Shown: positions 13,852 to 21,840 of the stretch, piece after piece
Numbering within the stretch: position 1 is the first letter of the stretch
Layout of the letters: each line of letters starts with the position of its first letter
IMG/VR virus record: IMGVR_UViG_3300020477_000102
Location: 1 to 28,317 of that record
DNA: 28,317 nucleotides
Direction: 5' to 3' (one strand)
From: a virus
Position numbers and translations under genes: made by a program
Notes under the pieces: model-generated
Seen by the model: only the letters and a program-made list of their open reading frames with translations
Told to the model about the DNA's origin: nothing
Databases searched by the model: none

Positions 13852-16800
13852 ATGAGTGAAGAACCCCAACAAGTTATTCAAGAAGACATATTTAAATATG
13901 ATCCGATTACCGAATGGAATAATCTAGTAATCGAATTCGGAATGCCGTCTACGGATGGTAACCTGCGACTTACTGAAATCTGTTTGGCTGCCGAATCTTG
14001 TCTAGAAGCCTCCAATAACGCTACAAAATTATCTTTTACAGATATCGCCTTTGAACCAGCAAGATTCTCTCCTGTTCAAAAAATCATAAGAACTCTTTTT
14101 GGAGAAGAAACTGGTATAGAGATAGAAACTTACGCGGCTGTAGAAGCTGGAGTTGCGTATTTTATGAGTCCTCCCGTTTCAGTTGATATTGCTATATTAG
14201 AAAAACATTGGGCAGTAGAAGTTATCAATCAAAAAATGGATATTGGTTTTCAGCCCGTCTATAAAGATATCTGGACAGATCCTTATGAAGAAAAACTCGT
14301 AAGAAATGCTACCTGGCATCGAAGATGGACAATGAATCCACTTGCAGTCGGAAATGTTGTGAGGGGTAATAGACCTATTACCGGTAATTGGGATACTGAT
14401 GGAGAACCATATTGGGAAATAACTTGGGAAGCAATCGATGTGGGTAAGTGTAGTTATGGTGGAGCTAATGATCAGTTATCTTGTGAATCAACACAGATTC
14501 CAGGAGGTGGATTTTGCAGACAGGCAGACTTTGATCAACCTCGTGTTGCTAGTGGACAATACACAGCCACCTGTACAGATCCTCAATACACGACAAGAAC
14601 AACCTGTATGAATTCCACCATATCATTTTGTTCTGATCCACAATGGGTAACTCAAAATGATTGTGAAAGTCAAATACCACCAGAAACTTGGACAACGACC
14701 AATGCGGGAAATACTTGGCAAGTACATCATCAAGTGTATAATGATGTAGAGGAACTTCTCCCGATAACTGAAAGTCTTTGCGAAGGAATATATGGTGGTG
14801 GAACTTGGTGGTCTTCTCAGAATTATAGTGGTGGTGATTTGATTCCTGGAAAATGCTATTACACTCATCCATCTTACAGTTATCAATGGTATGTCCACTC
14901 CCAGATTGAAACAAGAGAAGAATGTATGGTCACAGCCTCCACTTGGACAAACTGGGATCCATACTATAGAATGTGGATAGAACAAACTAATGCGTGGACA
15001 CAAGAATATGCAAAATGGAGACCATCTCAGTCAACTATGAATTATCATAAACATTATAATATATTAACCCACGATAATCATAGAAAATGGCCAGGAGTTC
15101 ACGTAACAGATATACACAATATGATGGGTACCACGCATCGAATGTATTATTATGATGTTGGTGGTAGTTGGGGTAATGGTCCAGAAGTTGGTCGATCTTC
15201 TATTGCAACTTGGGTTACTAACACATTTGACTGGCCGGACAATGATCATACCTTTGATTATTGTTACGATTCAGGATGGAATCCAATTCCTGAATGGTCT
15301 CCTCCTGCTTATAACGATCAAGGAGCAGCCTGTGAAGCCTCAGGAACTTGTAGTGATGCTACATTTGATAATAGAGAAGCCGAGTGTATCGCTCCACATC
15401 ATTGTTCAGATGGTAGCGGAATGAATGAGAGTGATTGCGTAAATCATCATCATTGTAGTAATTCAGCCTTTAGCGACAGTTCCTCCTGCACAAATGCAGG
15501 TATATGTTCCGTAACTATTTGCTTTGGTAGTTGGGGATGTCACACCTTTCCTGCAAGTAATTACAGTGGCAATCCTTCTGGTTGTGCCGCAATTGGAGGT
15601 TCATACTCCTATCACGGATATACTTGGAATAATTCAGGATATACGTGGGATCAGACACATACTTGGACAGATGATAATTATCAATGGTCGACTCAAGTCC
15701 CGTATATTGAAGTTGATGTTCCACCAGATCCTGAATATTACTGGAATCTTTCATTTCCAGCACACACATTTGTAAATACTAACGACAGTATGATTGGAGC
15801 TGAATATGGATATTCTAATGTATCTTCAGGACAACAACCGAATTTTTCTAAGATTCGATGGAAACCACCTCAATATAATTCCGATGAGTGGGATAAAACT
15901 TATTTCAGACCTGATAAATTTAGAATTTATCGTGCTCCTTATTTTTCTCCACTTAATTTGCAATTAACAGATTCCGATTACGAAGCAGATATGTGGAAAC
16001 TTGCAGGAGAAGTTATATGTACTGATGATTCAGCTTACCATTATTTTTATGATTCTCGGGAAGATATGATGAAAGAAAATTTAGCCGCTTTCCAAGGAGC
16101 ATATTATGCTATTACCGCAGTATGGGAAGATTGGAATTACAAAAGAGGATGGAAACTTGACCGATTTGATGGTCTGTCTGGAGTATCGTGGGATCCTCGA
16201 TATAATCAAAGTTGGTCATCTTATGTTACCTTAACTCATCCGCAAGGTTCACAATATGGTACCTATAGAGTTAATGGAACTTGCTCCAGTTATAATACCA
16301 CATATATGGATCAAGCATCTTGTGAAGCCGCTGGTACTTGTTCTGATAATACTTGGACAGATGAAGCAACCTGTATAGTCAATGGAACCTGTTCTAATAA
16401 TTGGAATACAGGTGGAGGCTGGCCGTGGACTAATCAAACAGATTGTGAAAATGGTGGATATTGTAGTGGAAACTCTAATTATCACAATAATCGATCTGGC
16501 TGTGAATACTGGGGTACCTGTGGGAATGCTACTTATAACAATAATAAAGCGGGATGTCTACAATGGGGAATGTGTTCCGATTCTCAGTATAATAATCAAG
16601 GAGAAGCAATGTGTTTAGGAGCTTCAGGATGGTGTACTAATGGAACGTATGTCACTCTAGAATCTTGTGAAAACGCAGGAGCACAATGGAATTCCAATAA
16701 TAGTTGGAGTGCAACGTATAACTGGTGGCCGAGTTACACTTGGTATCAAGAAACTTGGAGCCTAAATACTTGGAGCAATTCTGGTTATTGGTGGATCACT

Positions 16801-17367
16801 GGATCCTGGAGTGGTAATTATAACAATGTTAGTTTAGGTGAGGTTGAGAATTGGCTAAACGGTGGAGGTCCATCTTGGTCAGATAACGTAAATGCCATTA
16901 AAATAAGTAGTATGGGATCATATAGAACTTATAGAGCATCGGGATATTTCAAAGCACCTGTAACTGGAACATACACTTTTGAAATTAAATCTGATGATGC
17001 TTCTTATATGTGGATGGGTGCTAATGGTCAAGATATGTACTACTTGGTCAACTGGAGAGATGAGCAAAATTATCTATGTGCCGCTCCAGGCCAGCACGGT
17101 GATAGAATTCATTTTGGACAAATCTATCTTACAGAAGGACATATATATCCTATGCTTGCTTATCAAGAAAATACCCAAGGACCAGGCTCTTTTGAACTTG
17201 CAATGAAGATTCCAAGTGGAGCTTGGAATGGTAACTCAGGTGATGAATGGAAATATGTAGCCCCTTATGTAATGCCTGGAGACGAGATTCCGACTGCAAT
17301 AGGAGATGGACAAACAGTAGAGGGTAAATGGGCGGCAACCTCTGTTTATGCTTATTATACTGACTGA
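13852..17367 (+). CDS. Large Cys/Trp-rich structural protein with PA14-like domain (putative fibre/adhesin)
   Basis: The chain has 1171 residues. Residues 1-160 are a unique N-terminal domain, perhaps virion attachment. Residues 200-275 carry the first Cys motifs (CTDPQYTTRTTC; CSDPQWVTQNDC). Residues 490-580 and 811-940 are dense arrays in which Cys pairs alternate between C-x5-C and C-x(10-17)-C spacing, e.g. 824, 830, 841, 847 and 865, 871, 884, 890, 902, 908. Aromatic ladders (YTW/HTW/YQW) occur at 590-612 and 952-982. Residues about 995-1125 match a PA14 domain (YFKAPVTGTYTFEIKSDDAS; IYLTEGHIYPMLAY), a carbohydrate-binding fold. It is likely a tail fibre, baseplate or surface adhesin that contacts the host. 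A near-late motif CATAAATA lies 9 bases upstream. Confidence 0.75.
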   Translation: MSEEPQQVIQEDIFKYDPITEWNNLVIEFGMPSTDGNLRLTEICLAAESCLEASNNATKLSFTDIAFEPARFSPVQKIIRTLFGEETGIEIETYAAVEAGVAYFMSPPVSVDIAILEKHWAVEVINQKMDIGFQPVYKDIWTDPYEEKLVRNATWHRRWTMNPLAVGNVVRGNRPITGNWDTDGEPYWEITWEAIDVGKCSYGGANDQLSCESTQIPGGGFCRQADFDQPRVASGQYTATCTDPQYTTRTTCMNSTISFCSDPQWVTQNDCESQIPPETWTTTNAGNTWQVHHQVYNDVEELLPITESLCEGIYGGGTWWSSQNYSGGDLIPGKCYYTHPSYSYQWYVHSQIETREECMVTASTWTNWDPYYRMWIEQTNAWTQEYAKWRPSQSTMNYHKHYNILTHDNHRKWPGVHVTDIHNMMGTTHRMYYYDVGGSWGNGPEVGRSSIATWVTNTFDWPDNDHTFDYCYDSGWNPIPEWSPPAYNDQGAACEASGTCSDATFDNREAECIAPHHCSDGSGMNESDCVNHHHCSNSAFSDSSSCTNAGICSVTICFGSWGCHTFPASNYSGNPSGCAAIGGSYSYHGYTWNNSGYTWDQTHTWTDDNYQWSTQVPYIEVDVPPDPEYYWNLSFPAHTFVNTNDSMIGAEYGYSNVSSGQQPNFSKIRWKPPQYNSDEWDKTYFRPDKFRIYRAPYFSPLNLQLTDSDYEADMWKLAGEVICTDDSAYHYFYDSREDMMKENLAAFQGAYYAITAVWEDWNYKRGWKLDRFDGLSGVSWDPRYNQSWSSYVTLTHPQGSQYGTYRVNGTCSSYNTTYMDQASCEAAGTCSDNTWTDEATCIVNGTCSNNWNTGGGWPWTNQTDCENGGYCSGNSNYHNNRSGCEYWGTCGNATYNNNKAGCLQWGMCSDSQYNNQGEAMCLGASGWCTNGTYVTLESCENAGAQWNSNNSWSATYNWWPSYTWYQETWSLNTWSNSGYWWITGSWSGNYNNVSLGEVENWLNGGGPSWSDNVNAIKISSMGSYRTYRASGYFKAPVTGTYTFEIKSDDASYMWMGANGQDMYYLVNWRDEQNYLCAAPGQHGDRIHFGQIYLTEGHIYPMLAYQENTQGPGSFELAMKIPSGAWNGNSGDEWKYVAPYVMPGDEIPTAIGDGQTVEGKWAATSVYAYYTD

Positions 17368-17378
17368 TGATAAATGTC

Positions 17379-17407
17379 TTGACAAATCTATTTTATGTCT
17401 GTATAAT
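17379..17407 (+). promoter_or_regulatory. Consensus sigma70 (early-type) promoter
   Basis: TTGACA at 17379-17384 and TATAAT at 17402-17407 with a 17-base spacer, C before the -35 and G before the -10. It begins 12 bases after the end of the structural gene and would start transcription near 17414. This marks the boundary between the structural gene and the replication block. Confidence 0.85.
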
Positions 17408-17418
17408 ACTTACATTAC

Positions 17419-17469
17419 CAACATCAAAAACTATGTTGATTGGACTTTTTTACGCATATATCTATATGC
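17419..17469 (+). promoter_or_regulatory. Structured leader: two small hairpins and a T-run
   Basis: Within the predicted 84-base leader, CAACAT (17419-17424) pairs with ATGTTG (17433-17438) around an 8-base loop. Six T follow at 17446-17451. A second inverted repeat pairs GCATATA (17454-17460) with TATATGC (17463-17469). The stems are short and AT-rich. An attenuator or a protective 5' structure is possible; chance pairing in AT-rich DNA is also possible. Confidence 0.3.
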
Positions 17470-17497
17470 ACCTACTTTTAAATTACTGGTATTAATT

Positions 17498-17707
17498 ATG
17501 GAAAAAACGAAAAAAATGGGAGATGGAGTATGTTGTCCCGTAGGAGAAGAATGCCCACCAGAACCTCCTAAACCCGAAGATATAACTGGATCTGTAAAAC
17601 AATATGTTAATCCTTATGCGATTCCCTATGTTCAGAGTGACCATTTAAAGAATCTCATTAAGAAAAAAGAAGCACTTGACCAGAAACAGAGACCGCCAAA
17701 GTTGTAG
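17498..17707 (+). CDS. Small hypothetical protein, 69 residues
   Basis: The frame is open from 17348, but that start would place the first 50 residues across the promoter and its leader, so I choose ATG 17498 (MEKTKKMGDG). The product has a short CCPVGEEC motif (positions 12-19), a proline-rich stretch (PPEPPKPED) and a Tyr/Pro segment (VNPYAIPYVQ). A basic C-terminal helix (LKNLIKKKEALDQKQ) closes it. No family is recognised and the ribosome site is weak. It is the first gene after the 17379 promoter and lies between two early-type promoters. Confidence 0.55.
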   Translation: MEKTKKMGDGVCCPVGEECPPEPPKPEDITGSVKQYVNPYAIPYVQSDHLKNLIKKKEALDQKQRPPKL

Positions 17708-17719
17708 AGAATTTAAAAC

Positions 17720-17748
17720 TTGACAATGACCAGCAATTAACGTATAAT
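17720..17748 (+). promoter_or_regulatory. Consensus sigma70 (early-type) promoter before WYL_2 and topoisomerase genes
   Basis: TTGACA at 17720-17725 and TATAAT at 17743-17748, spacer 17, with the same flanking C and G as the other copies. The start is expected near 17755, giving a leader of about 37 bases with a strong AAGGAG ribosome site before ATG 17792. Confidence 0.87.
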
Positions 17749-17791
17749 GTCTATATGAAGTGAAAAATCAATCAATTCTTTAAGGAGAAAT

Positions 17792-18262
17792 ATGGCAGAG
17801 ACATATAAGATTTTGATCACGGAGGACAATGCAGAGAAGGAGCTAACCCGTGAGGATGTAGTTGAAATGCTCTACAATGATGTAGCAACCGTTACATTTA
17901 CCAAAAAAGACGGATCTGAAAGAGTGATGGAATGTACATTACTCCAGAAAGTTTTAGATGAACGAGCACCAACAATAGCTAAAAAGGATGATCCAGAAGA
18001 AGTAAAAGAACAATATACAAAAGATTTCAAAGAGTGGTTTAAGCCGATTGCAGGTGCTAATGAAGTAGAAGTCGCACCAGTTGTAGATAATGTACCACAG
18101 GTAAAAGAGCCGAATCCACATACTATTGCAGTATATGATATACCAGCAGACGGCTGGAGATCATTTAGACTAGACTCTATCAAGAGTATAGGGTTTCCCA
18201 CCAGTATTTACACCGACGACGGAATCGTTTATCCAACGGAGTTTGGTAATCCACAATTATAA
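17792..18262 (+). CDS. WYL_2 / Sm-like SH3 beta-barrel protein
   Basis: It has 156 residues after AAGGAG. The N-terminal half contains VVEMLYNDVATVTFTKKDG then RVMECTLL at about 22-51, the pattern of the WYL_2 (formerly DUF2693) family found in many T4-like phages. A Pro/Glu-rich linker is followed by AVYDIPADGWRSFRLDSIK at about 112-130, a second strand cluster typical of the same phage proteins. These small barrels are thought to bind nucleic acid or partner proteins; the phage role is not defined. Its own consensus promoter and strong ribosome site imply abundant early expression. Confidence 0.75.
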   Translation: MAETYKILITEDNAEKELTREDVVEMLYNDVATVTFTKKDGSERVMECTLLQKVLDERAPTIAKKDDPEEVKEQYTKDFKEWFKPIAGANEVEVAPVVDNVPQVKEPNPHTIAVYDIPADGWRSFRLDSIKSIGFPTSIYTDDGIVYPTEFGNPQL

Positions 18263-18274
18263 TAAGGATCGTCT

Positions 18275-20098
18275 ATGACAATGAGAAAGAACGATATTAA
18301 AGTTCTTTCCGAGGTCGAACACGTCCTTCTCCGCCCAGGAATGTATGTCGGGGACACCACTTTGGGGTCCCACGACAAATGGGTGATGAAGGATGGTTCA
18401 ATCGTGAAGGAAAAAGTGAAAATTGTACCAGCTTTTCTCAAGCTATTTGATGAAATTGTGTCAAATAGTATTGATGAGGGATTCAGGACAGATTTCAAAT
18501 TTGCAAACGAGATTAAAATTTACGTAGAAGATAATGGGAAAATAACGGTCATTGATAATGGTCGTGGTATTCCCGTTGTAGATATTCCAGATTTGGGTAA
18601 AACTCAAGCCGAATTAGCATTCACTAATTTACGTGCTGGAGCTAATTTTGAAGATGATGGTCACGTTTCAATCGGAACACACGGACTCGGTTCTACTTTA
18701 GTCAATATTTTATCAAAAAAATTCATAGCCCATACCGATGACGGAAAGAAGCATTTCCGACTACATTGCGGACACAATCTGTCCGAAATTGATACAGAGA
18801 TAACAAAGACCAAAGGTGTTGTTGGGACTAATGTTTCATTTTTCCCAGACTTTGAGAAACTCGGTATGAAAGCAATTGATAATGACCACAAAAACCTGAT
18901 TGAGAAGCGGGTTTATGATTTAGCAGTATGTTTTCCAAAGATACGATTTAAATTTAATGGTCGGGTCGTTCAAGCAAGCACATTCAAGCAATATCTTAAA
19001 AAAATTGGTGACCACTTTGTTGAACTAGAAACAAGTAAGTTTAAAGTGGCTGTTCTTCCAGCCGAAACATACGAACACATATCGTTTATTAACGGTATTG
19101 ATACCTTCGGTGGTGGAGTACATAATGATATAGTTTCCAATGATATTAGCTGGACTCTGAAAGAAGCAATCAAAAAGAAGCATCGGATCGCAGTAAGGGC
19201 TTCGGATATAAAAAATCATCTATGTTTCGTTACTATTACGAATTCTGTGGGTGATCCAAAATTTGATTCTCAGACAAAAGAACGCCTGACGAACAATGCA
19301 AATGATATCAAACCCATATTCGACGGTATTCTTGATGAGAAATTTATCAATAGAATTCTGAGGAATGATGAGTTAATCCAACCCATTATTGAAACTCTTC
19401 TGCTTAAAAAGCAATTGGCTGATGCAAGAGCATTGAAAAAAGCCAATAAGGGAATGAAGAAAAAGAAAGTTGCTTCCCATATATCAGCATCTTCCAAATA
19501 TCCTGAAGATAAGATACTGTTTATAACAGAGGGTCAATCCGCAATTTCCAATCTAATTAATGTAAGAGATACAGAAACCCAAGGTGGATTTCCATTGCGA
19601 GGGAAAGTACGTAATGTAAGAGAATTGAAACCCACCGAGATTATGAAAAACAAAGAATTATCTGAACTGATGTCCATCATAGGACTAGAACTCGGTGAAC
19701 CAGCAGAAGATTTGAATTATGGGACCATTGGAATTCTAGCGGATGCTGATTTCGATGGATTCTCTATAGCCGCCCTTTTAATCAATTTCTTCTCTAACTG
19801 GAAAGAACTGTTTGAGGATGGGCGAATATTGTTGATTAAATCTCCAATTGTCATTGCTAAGAAGGGTAAGGAAGTCAAAAGATTCTATGATCTGGAAGAC
19901 TATGCAAAGGAATCGCTTGACAATAGCTGGTCAATTGAGTATAATAAGGGGTTAGGAAGTTTATCAGTAGAAGAGTACGATTTAATGATTAATGATCCAA
20001 TGACGGAAGTTATTAATTATGACGGTGAAGGAGATATTTCACTGGAAACTGCATTCGGAAAGAATCCTCTTCCGAGAAAACAATGGTTAATGCAATGA
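18275..20098 (+). CDS. 39: DNA topoisomerase II large subunit (gp39 with gp60 region)
   Basis: This is the ATPase-TOPRIM subunit of the T4-type type II topoisomerase. The GHKL ATPase has E60 and N64 (FDEIVSNSIDEG), DNGRG at 94-98 and GTHGLGS at 134-140. A transducer domain follows. The TOPRIM part has FITEGQSA at 416-423, PLRGKV at 440-445 and DADFDG at 490-495. In T4 the TOPRIM region is split between genes 39 and 60; here all motifs lie in one 607-residue frame, as in many relatives. AAGGAT precedes ATG 18275; ATG 18281 is also possible. Its end overlaps gene 52 (ATGA at 20095-20098). An internal consensus promoter lies at 19917. Confidence 0.93.
   Translation: MTMRKNDIKVLSEVEHVLLRPGMYVGDTTLGSHDKWVMKDGSIVKEKVKIVPAFLKLFDEIVSNSIDEGFRTDFKFANEIKIYVEDNGKITVIDNGRGIPVVDIPDLGKTQAELAFTNLRAGANFEDDGHVSIGTHGLGSTLVNILSKKFIAHTDDGKKHFRLHCGHNLSEIDTEITKTKGVVGTNVSFFPDFEKLGMKAIDNDHKNLIEKRVYDLAVCFPKIRFKFNGRVVQASTFKQYLKKIGDHFVELETSKFKVAVLPAETYEHISFINGIDTFGGGVHNDIVSNDISWTLKEAIKKKHRIAVRASDIKNHLCFVTITNSVGDPKFDSQTKERLTNNANDIKPIFDGILDEKFINRILRNDELIQPIIETLLLKKQLADARALKKANKGMKKKKVASHISASSKYPEDKILFITEGQSAISNLINVRDTETQGGFPLRGKVRNVRELKPTEIMKNKELSELMSIIGLELGEPAEDLNYGTIGILADADFDGFSIAALLINFFSNWKELFEDGRILLIKSPIVIAKKGKEVKRFYDLEDYAKESLDNSWSIEYNKGLGSLSVEEYDLMINDPMTEVINYDGEGDISLETAFGKNPLPRKQWLMQ
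19917..19945 (+). promoter_or_regulatory. Consensus sigma70 promoter inside the gp39 gene
   Basis: TTGACA at 19917-19922 and TATAAT at 19940-19945 with a 17-base spacer, preceded by C and with G before the -10. It lies in coding sequence about 150 bases before the gp52 start and would allow separate transcription of the medium subunit. Because the bases are also coding, it could be fortuitous, but identity to the five other copies argues for function. Confidence 0.7.
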
Positions 20099-21384
20099 AC
20101 ATAACTGAACTAATAAACGGACAATATAAAGATTACTCAAAATACGTCCTGTATTCAAGGGCTATTCCTCATATGATTGATGGTCTCAAACCATCTCAGC
20201 GAAAGATACTTTATACGGCACTAAAAACTGCTAAAAATAGTCGTATTAAAACCGCCTCATTGAGTGGGAATACCATCTCACAAGCGAATTATCATCACGG
20301 TGATGCTTCCTTAAATGAAGCAATTACGAAGATGGTTCAAGTACACTCAAATAATATTCCATTACTTGAGGGTGAAGGGAGTTTCGGATCGAGATTAGTA
20401 CCTGATGCCGCCGCACCACGATACACGTATGTCAAAATGAGCAAAAATTTTGATGCTTATTTTGCTGATACAATGGTAGCCGATAAAAGCATTGATCCCG
20501 AAGATCCAGAACCAGCATTCTATTTACCCATTATTCCGTGGGTTCTAGTAAATGGAGTCAAAGGAATTGCAGTCGGATTTGCTACAGAGATACAACCACG
20601 ATGTCCAAAAGAAATTGCAAGATTATGTCAAGCATATCTTAATGGTAAAAATATAGACAATGAACTCCTACTTCCGGAATATCCTGAATTCTCTGGAGTT
20701 GTATGTGAGGAAAATGGTGAAGTGTGGTGTGAAGGAGCATTCAATCTAACAGGACACACCAAACTGGAGATAACTGAAGTTCCTATTGGATATACCAGAG
20801 AAACATATGTTCAAGTCCTTGATAAATTAGAGGACACTGGTAAGATTGTCTCCTATACAGACAAATGTGATAAATCGGGATTCAAGTTTGAAGTAACATT
20901 AAAGCGTGGTAAGCATTTGAAACATCACCAGATTGTCTCCCTATTTAAATTACGAAGAAAGATTAACGAGAATATAACCGTTATTACTCACGAAGGGAAA
21001 CTGAAAGTCTACGATTCTCCTATAGGCATCATTAAGGACTTTTGTGATTATAGGATTCTCAAGTATAATGAACGATATAAGTATTTGATATCAGAAGGAT
21101 CCGAAAATCTTAGGGTCATTCAGGATAAGATTAAATTCATTCAAATGATTATTGATGGGAGATTAGACTTCAAAAACAAAAACCGTCAAGCAATCAAAAA
21201 AGACTTGACAATTCACTTTGAGGAGCGTATAATAGACACACTTATAAAAATGCCTATTTACTCTCTTTGTCAAGATGAAAAAGATAAACTGGTCAAAGAG
21301 GGAGAGGATCTGCATAAACAGATTCAAGACTGGAAAGTAATCGATACGACTAAAGAATTTATTAAAGAACTGAAGAGACTATAA
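20095..21384 (+). CDS. 52: DNA topoisomerase II medium subunit (gp52)
   Basis: This is the DNA cleavage-religation subunit that pairs with gp39. I choose ATG 20095 (MNITELINGQ), which overlaps the gp39 stop; ATG 20083 would add MVNA. Of 429 residues, SRAIPHMIDGLKPSQRKILY at 21-40 is the family's N-terminal signature, and YHHGDASL at 66-73 follows. The catalytic tyrosine is Y110 in DAAAPRYTY. WVLVNGVKGIAVGFAT marks the core, and a long coiled coil with gate region makes up the C-terminal third. The length is close to T4 gp52 (about 440). Catalytic residues look intact. A consensus promoter lies within the gene at 21205. Confidence 0.93.
   Translation: MNITELINGQYKDYSKYVLYSRAIPHMIDGLKPSQRKILYTALKTAKNSRIKTASLSGNTISQANYHHGDASLNEAITKMVQVHSNNIPLLEGEGSFGSRLVPDAAAPRYTYVKMSKNFDAYFADTMVADKSIDPEDPEPAFYLPIIPWVLVNGVKGIAVGFATEIQPRCPKEIARLCQAYLNGKNIDNELLLPEYPEFSGVVCEENGEVWCEGAFNLTGHTKLEITEVPIGYTRETYVQVLDKLEDTGKIVSYTDKCDKSGFKFEVTLKRGKHLKHHQIVSLFKLRRKINENITVITHEGKLKVYDSPIGIIKDFCDYRILKYNERYKYLISEGSENLRVIQDKIKFIQMIIDGRLDFKNKNRQAIKKDLTIHFEERIIDTLIKMPIYSLCQDEKDKLVKEGEDLHKQIQDWKVIDTTKEFIKELKRL
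21205..21233 (+). promoter_or_regulatory. Consensus sigma70 promoter inside the gp52 gene
   Basis: TTGACA at 21205-21210 and TATAAT at 21228-21233, spacer 17, CTTGACA and GTATAAT context intact. It lies in coding sequence 150 bases before the small gene at 21384 and could drive the block of RNase H, ligase, oxygenase and purM genes. Confidence 0.72.
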
Positions 21385-21530
21385 TGGATTTTGTAGATGA
21401 AATACCAGAAGAAGCAGAAAAACCAGAACTTGTTCAAGCTATTAAGGAGCTGATTGTGGAAATTCGAGAACTTAAAGAGGCGATAAGGGAAATAAATGCT
21501 CCGCCATCGGAAAGCGGTGCGATATTGTGA
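21384..21530 (+). CDS. Small acidic helical protein, 48 residues
   Basis: ATG 21384 shares a base with the gp52 stop (TAATG), and the TGA at 21528-21530 overlaps the next GTG start. The protein is mostly one amphipathic, probably coiled-coil helix (PELVQAIKELIVEIRELKEAIREI) between an acidic start and a Pro/Ser tail. It has no cysteine or membrane segment. It could be a small oligomerising accessory protein; no family is recognised. The tight junctions on both sides support it being expressed. Confidence 0.6.
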   Translation: MDFVDEIPEEAEKPELVQAIKELIVEIRELKEAIREINAPPSESGAIL

Positions 21531-21838
21531 AATGGATTCTACTAGTTTATATACTAACACCCAACCCAGGATTTGAAGCATTTGACAGACTTACTGGAGA
21601 ATTCTCACAAAGACGAATGGAATTTGTGATGGAATATGAACATTGTGCTAAAATGCAACTTCACATTAATTATATTCATAATTTCGTAGGAATTACTCCA
21701 TATCCATTTGTGAAATCGTTATACACAACTCATATAACGAATGGCGAAAAGGTATTAGGACGGTGTATATATGCTGATCCAGAAAATGTTCCCGAATGGG
21801 CAGAAGACTTTTTGGGAGTTCCACCAACCGAGAATTAA
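21527..21838 (+). CDS. Hypothetical protein, 103 residues
   Basis: The start is GTG 21527, overlapping the upstream stop (GTGA). The N-terminus is hydrophobic (KWILLVYILTPNPG) and may be a short signal or membrane-associated strand. The rest is mixed, with two cysteines (C40 and C80), several Tyr/Phe and an acidic C-terminus (PENVPEWAEDFLG). The two cysteines plus the hydrophobic start would fit an exported protein with one disulfide, but the signal is short. No family is recognised. The gene lies immediately before RNase H. Confidence 0.6.
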   Translation: MKWILLVYILTPNPGFEAFDRLTGEFSQRRMEFVMEYEHCAKMQLHINYIHNFVGITPYPFVKSLYTTHITNGEKVLGRCIYADPENVPEWAEDFLGVPPTEN

Positions 21839-21840
21839 TT

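Noticed and set aside
14549-15003. Minus-strand open frames opposite the large structural gene
   Set aside because: Their products mirror the repetitive Cys/Trp codons, lack ribosome sites and overlap a much better gene; they are antisense shadows.
15152-15775. Two plus-strand frames of 83-90 codons inside the structural gene
   Set aside because: Out-of-frame readings of the same repeats with improbable composition (runs of Val, Ile, Leu) and no initiation signals.
15422-16700. CRISPR-like or tandem DNA repeats
   Set aside because: The repeats are at protein level (cysteine spacing) with variable DNA; there are no constant direct repeats and spacers.
17348-17497. Longer 119-residue reading of the gene ending at 17707
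   Set aside because: The extra N-terminus would be encoded by the promoter and leader at 17379-17497; the start at 17498 fits the transcript.
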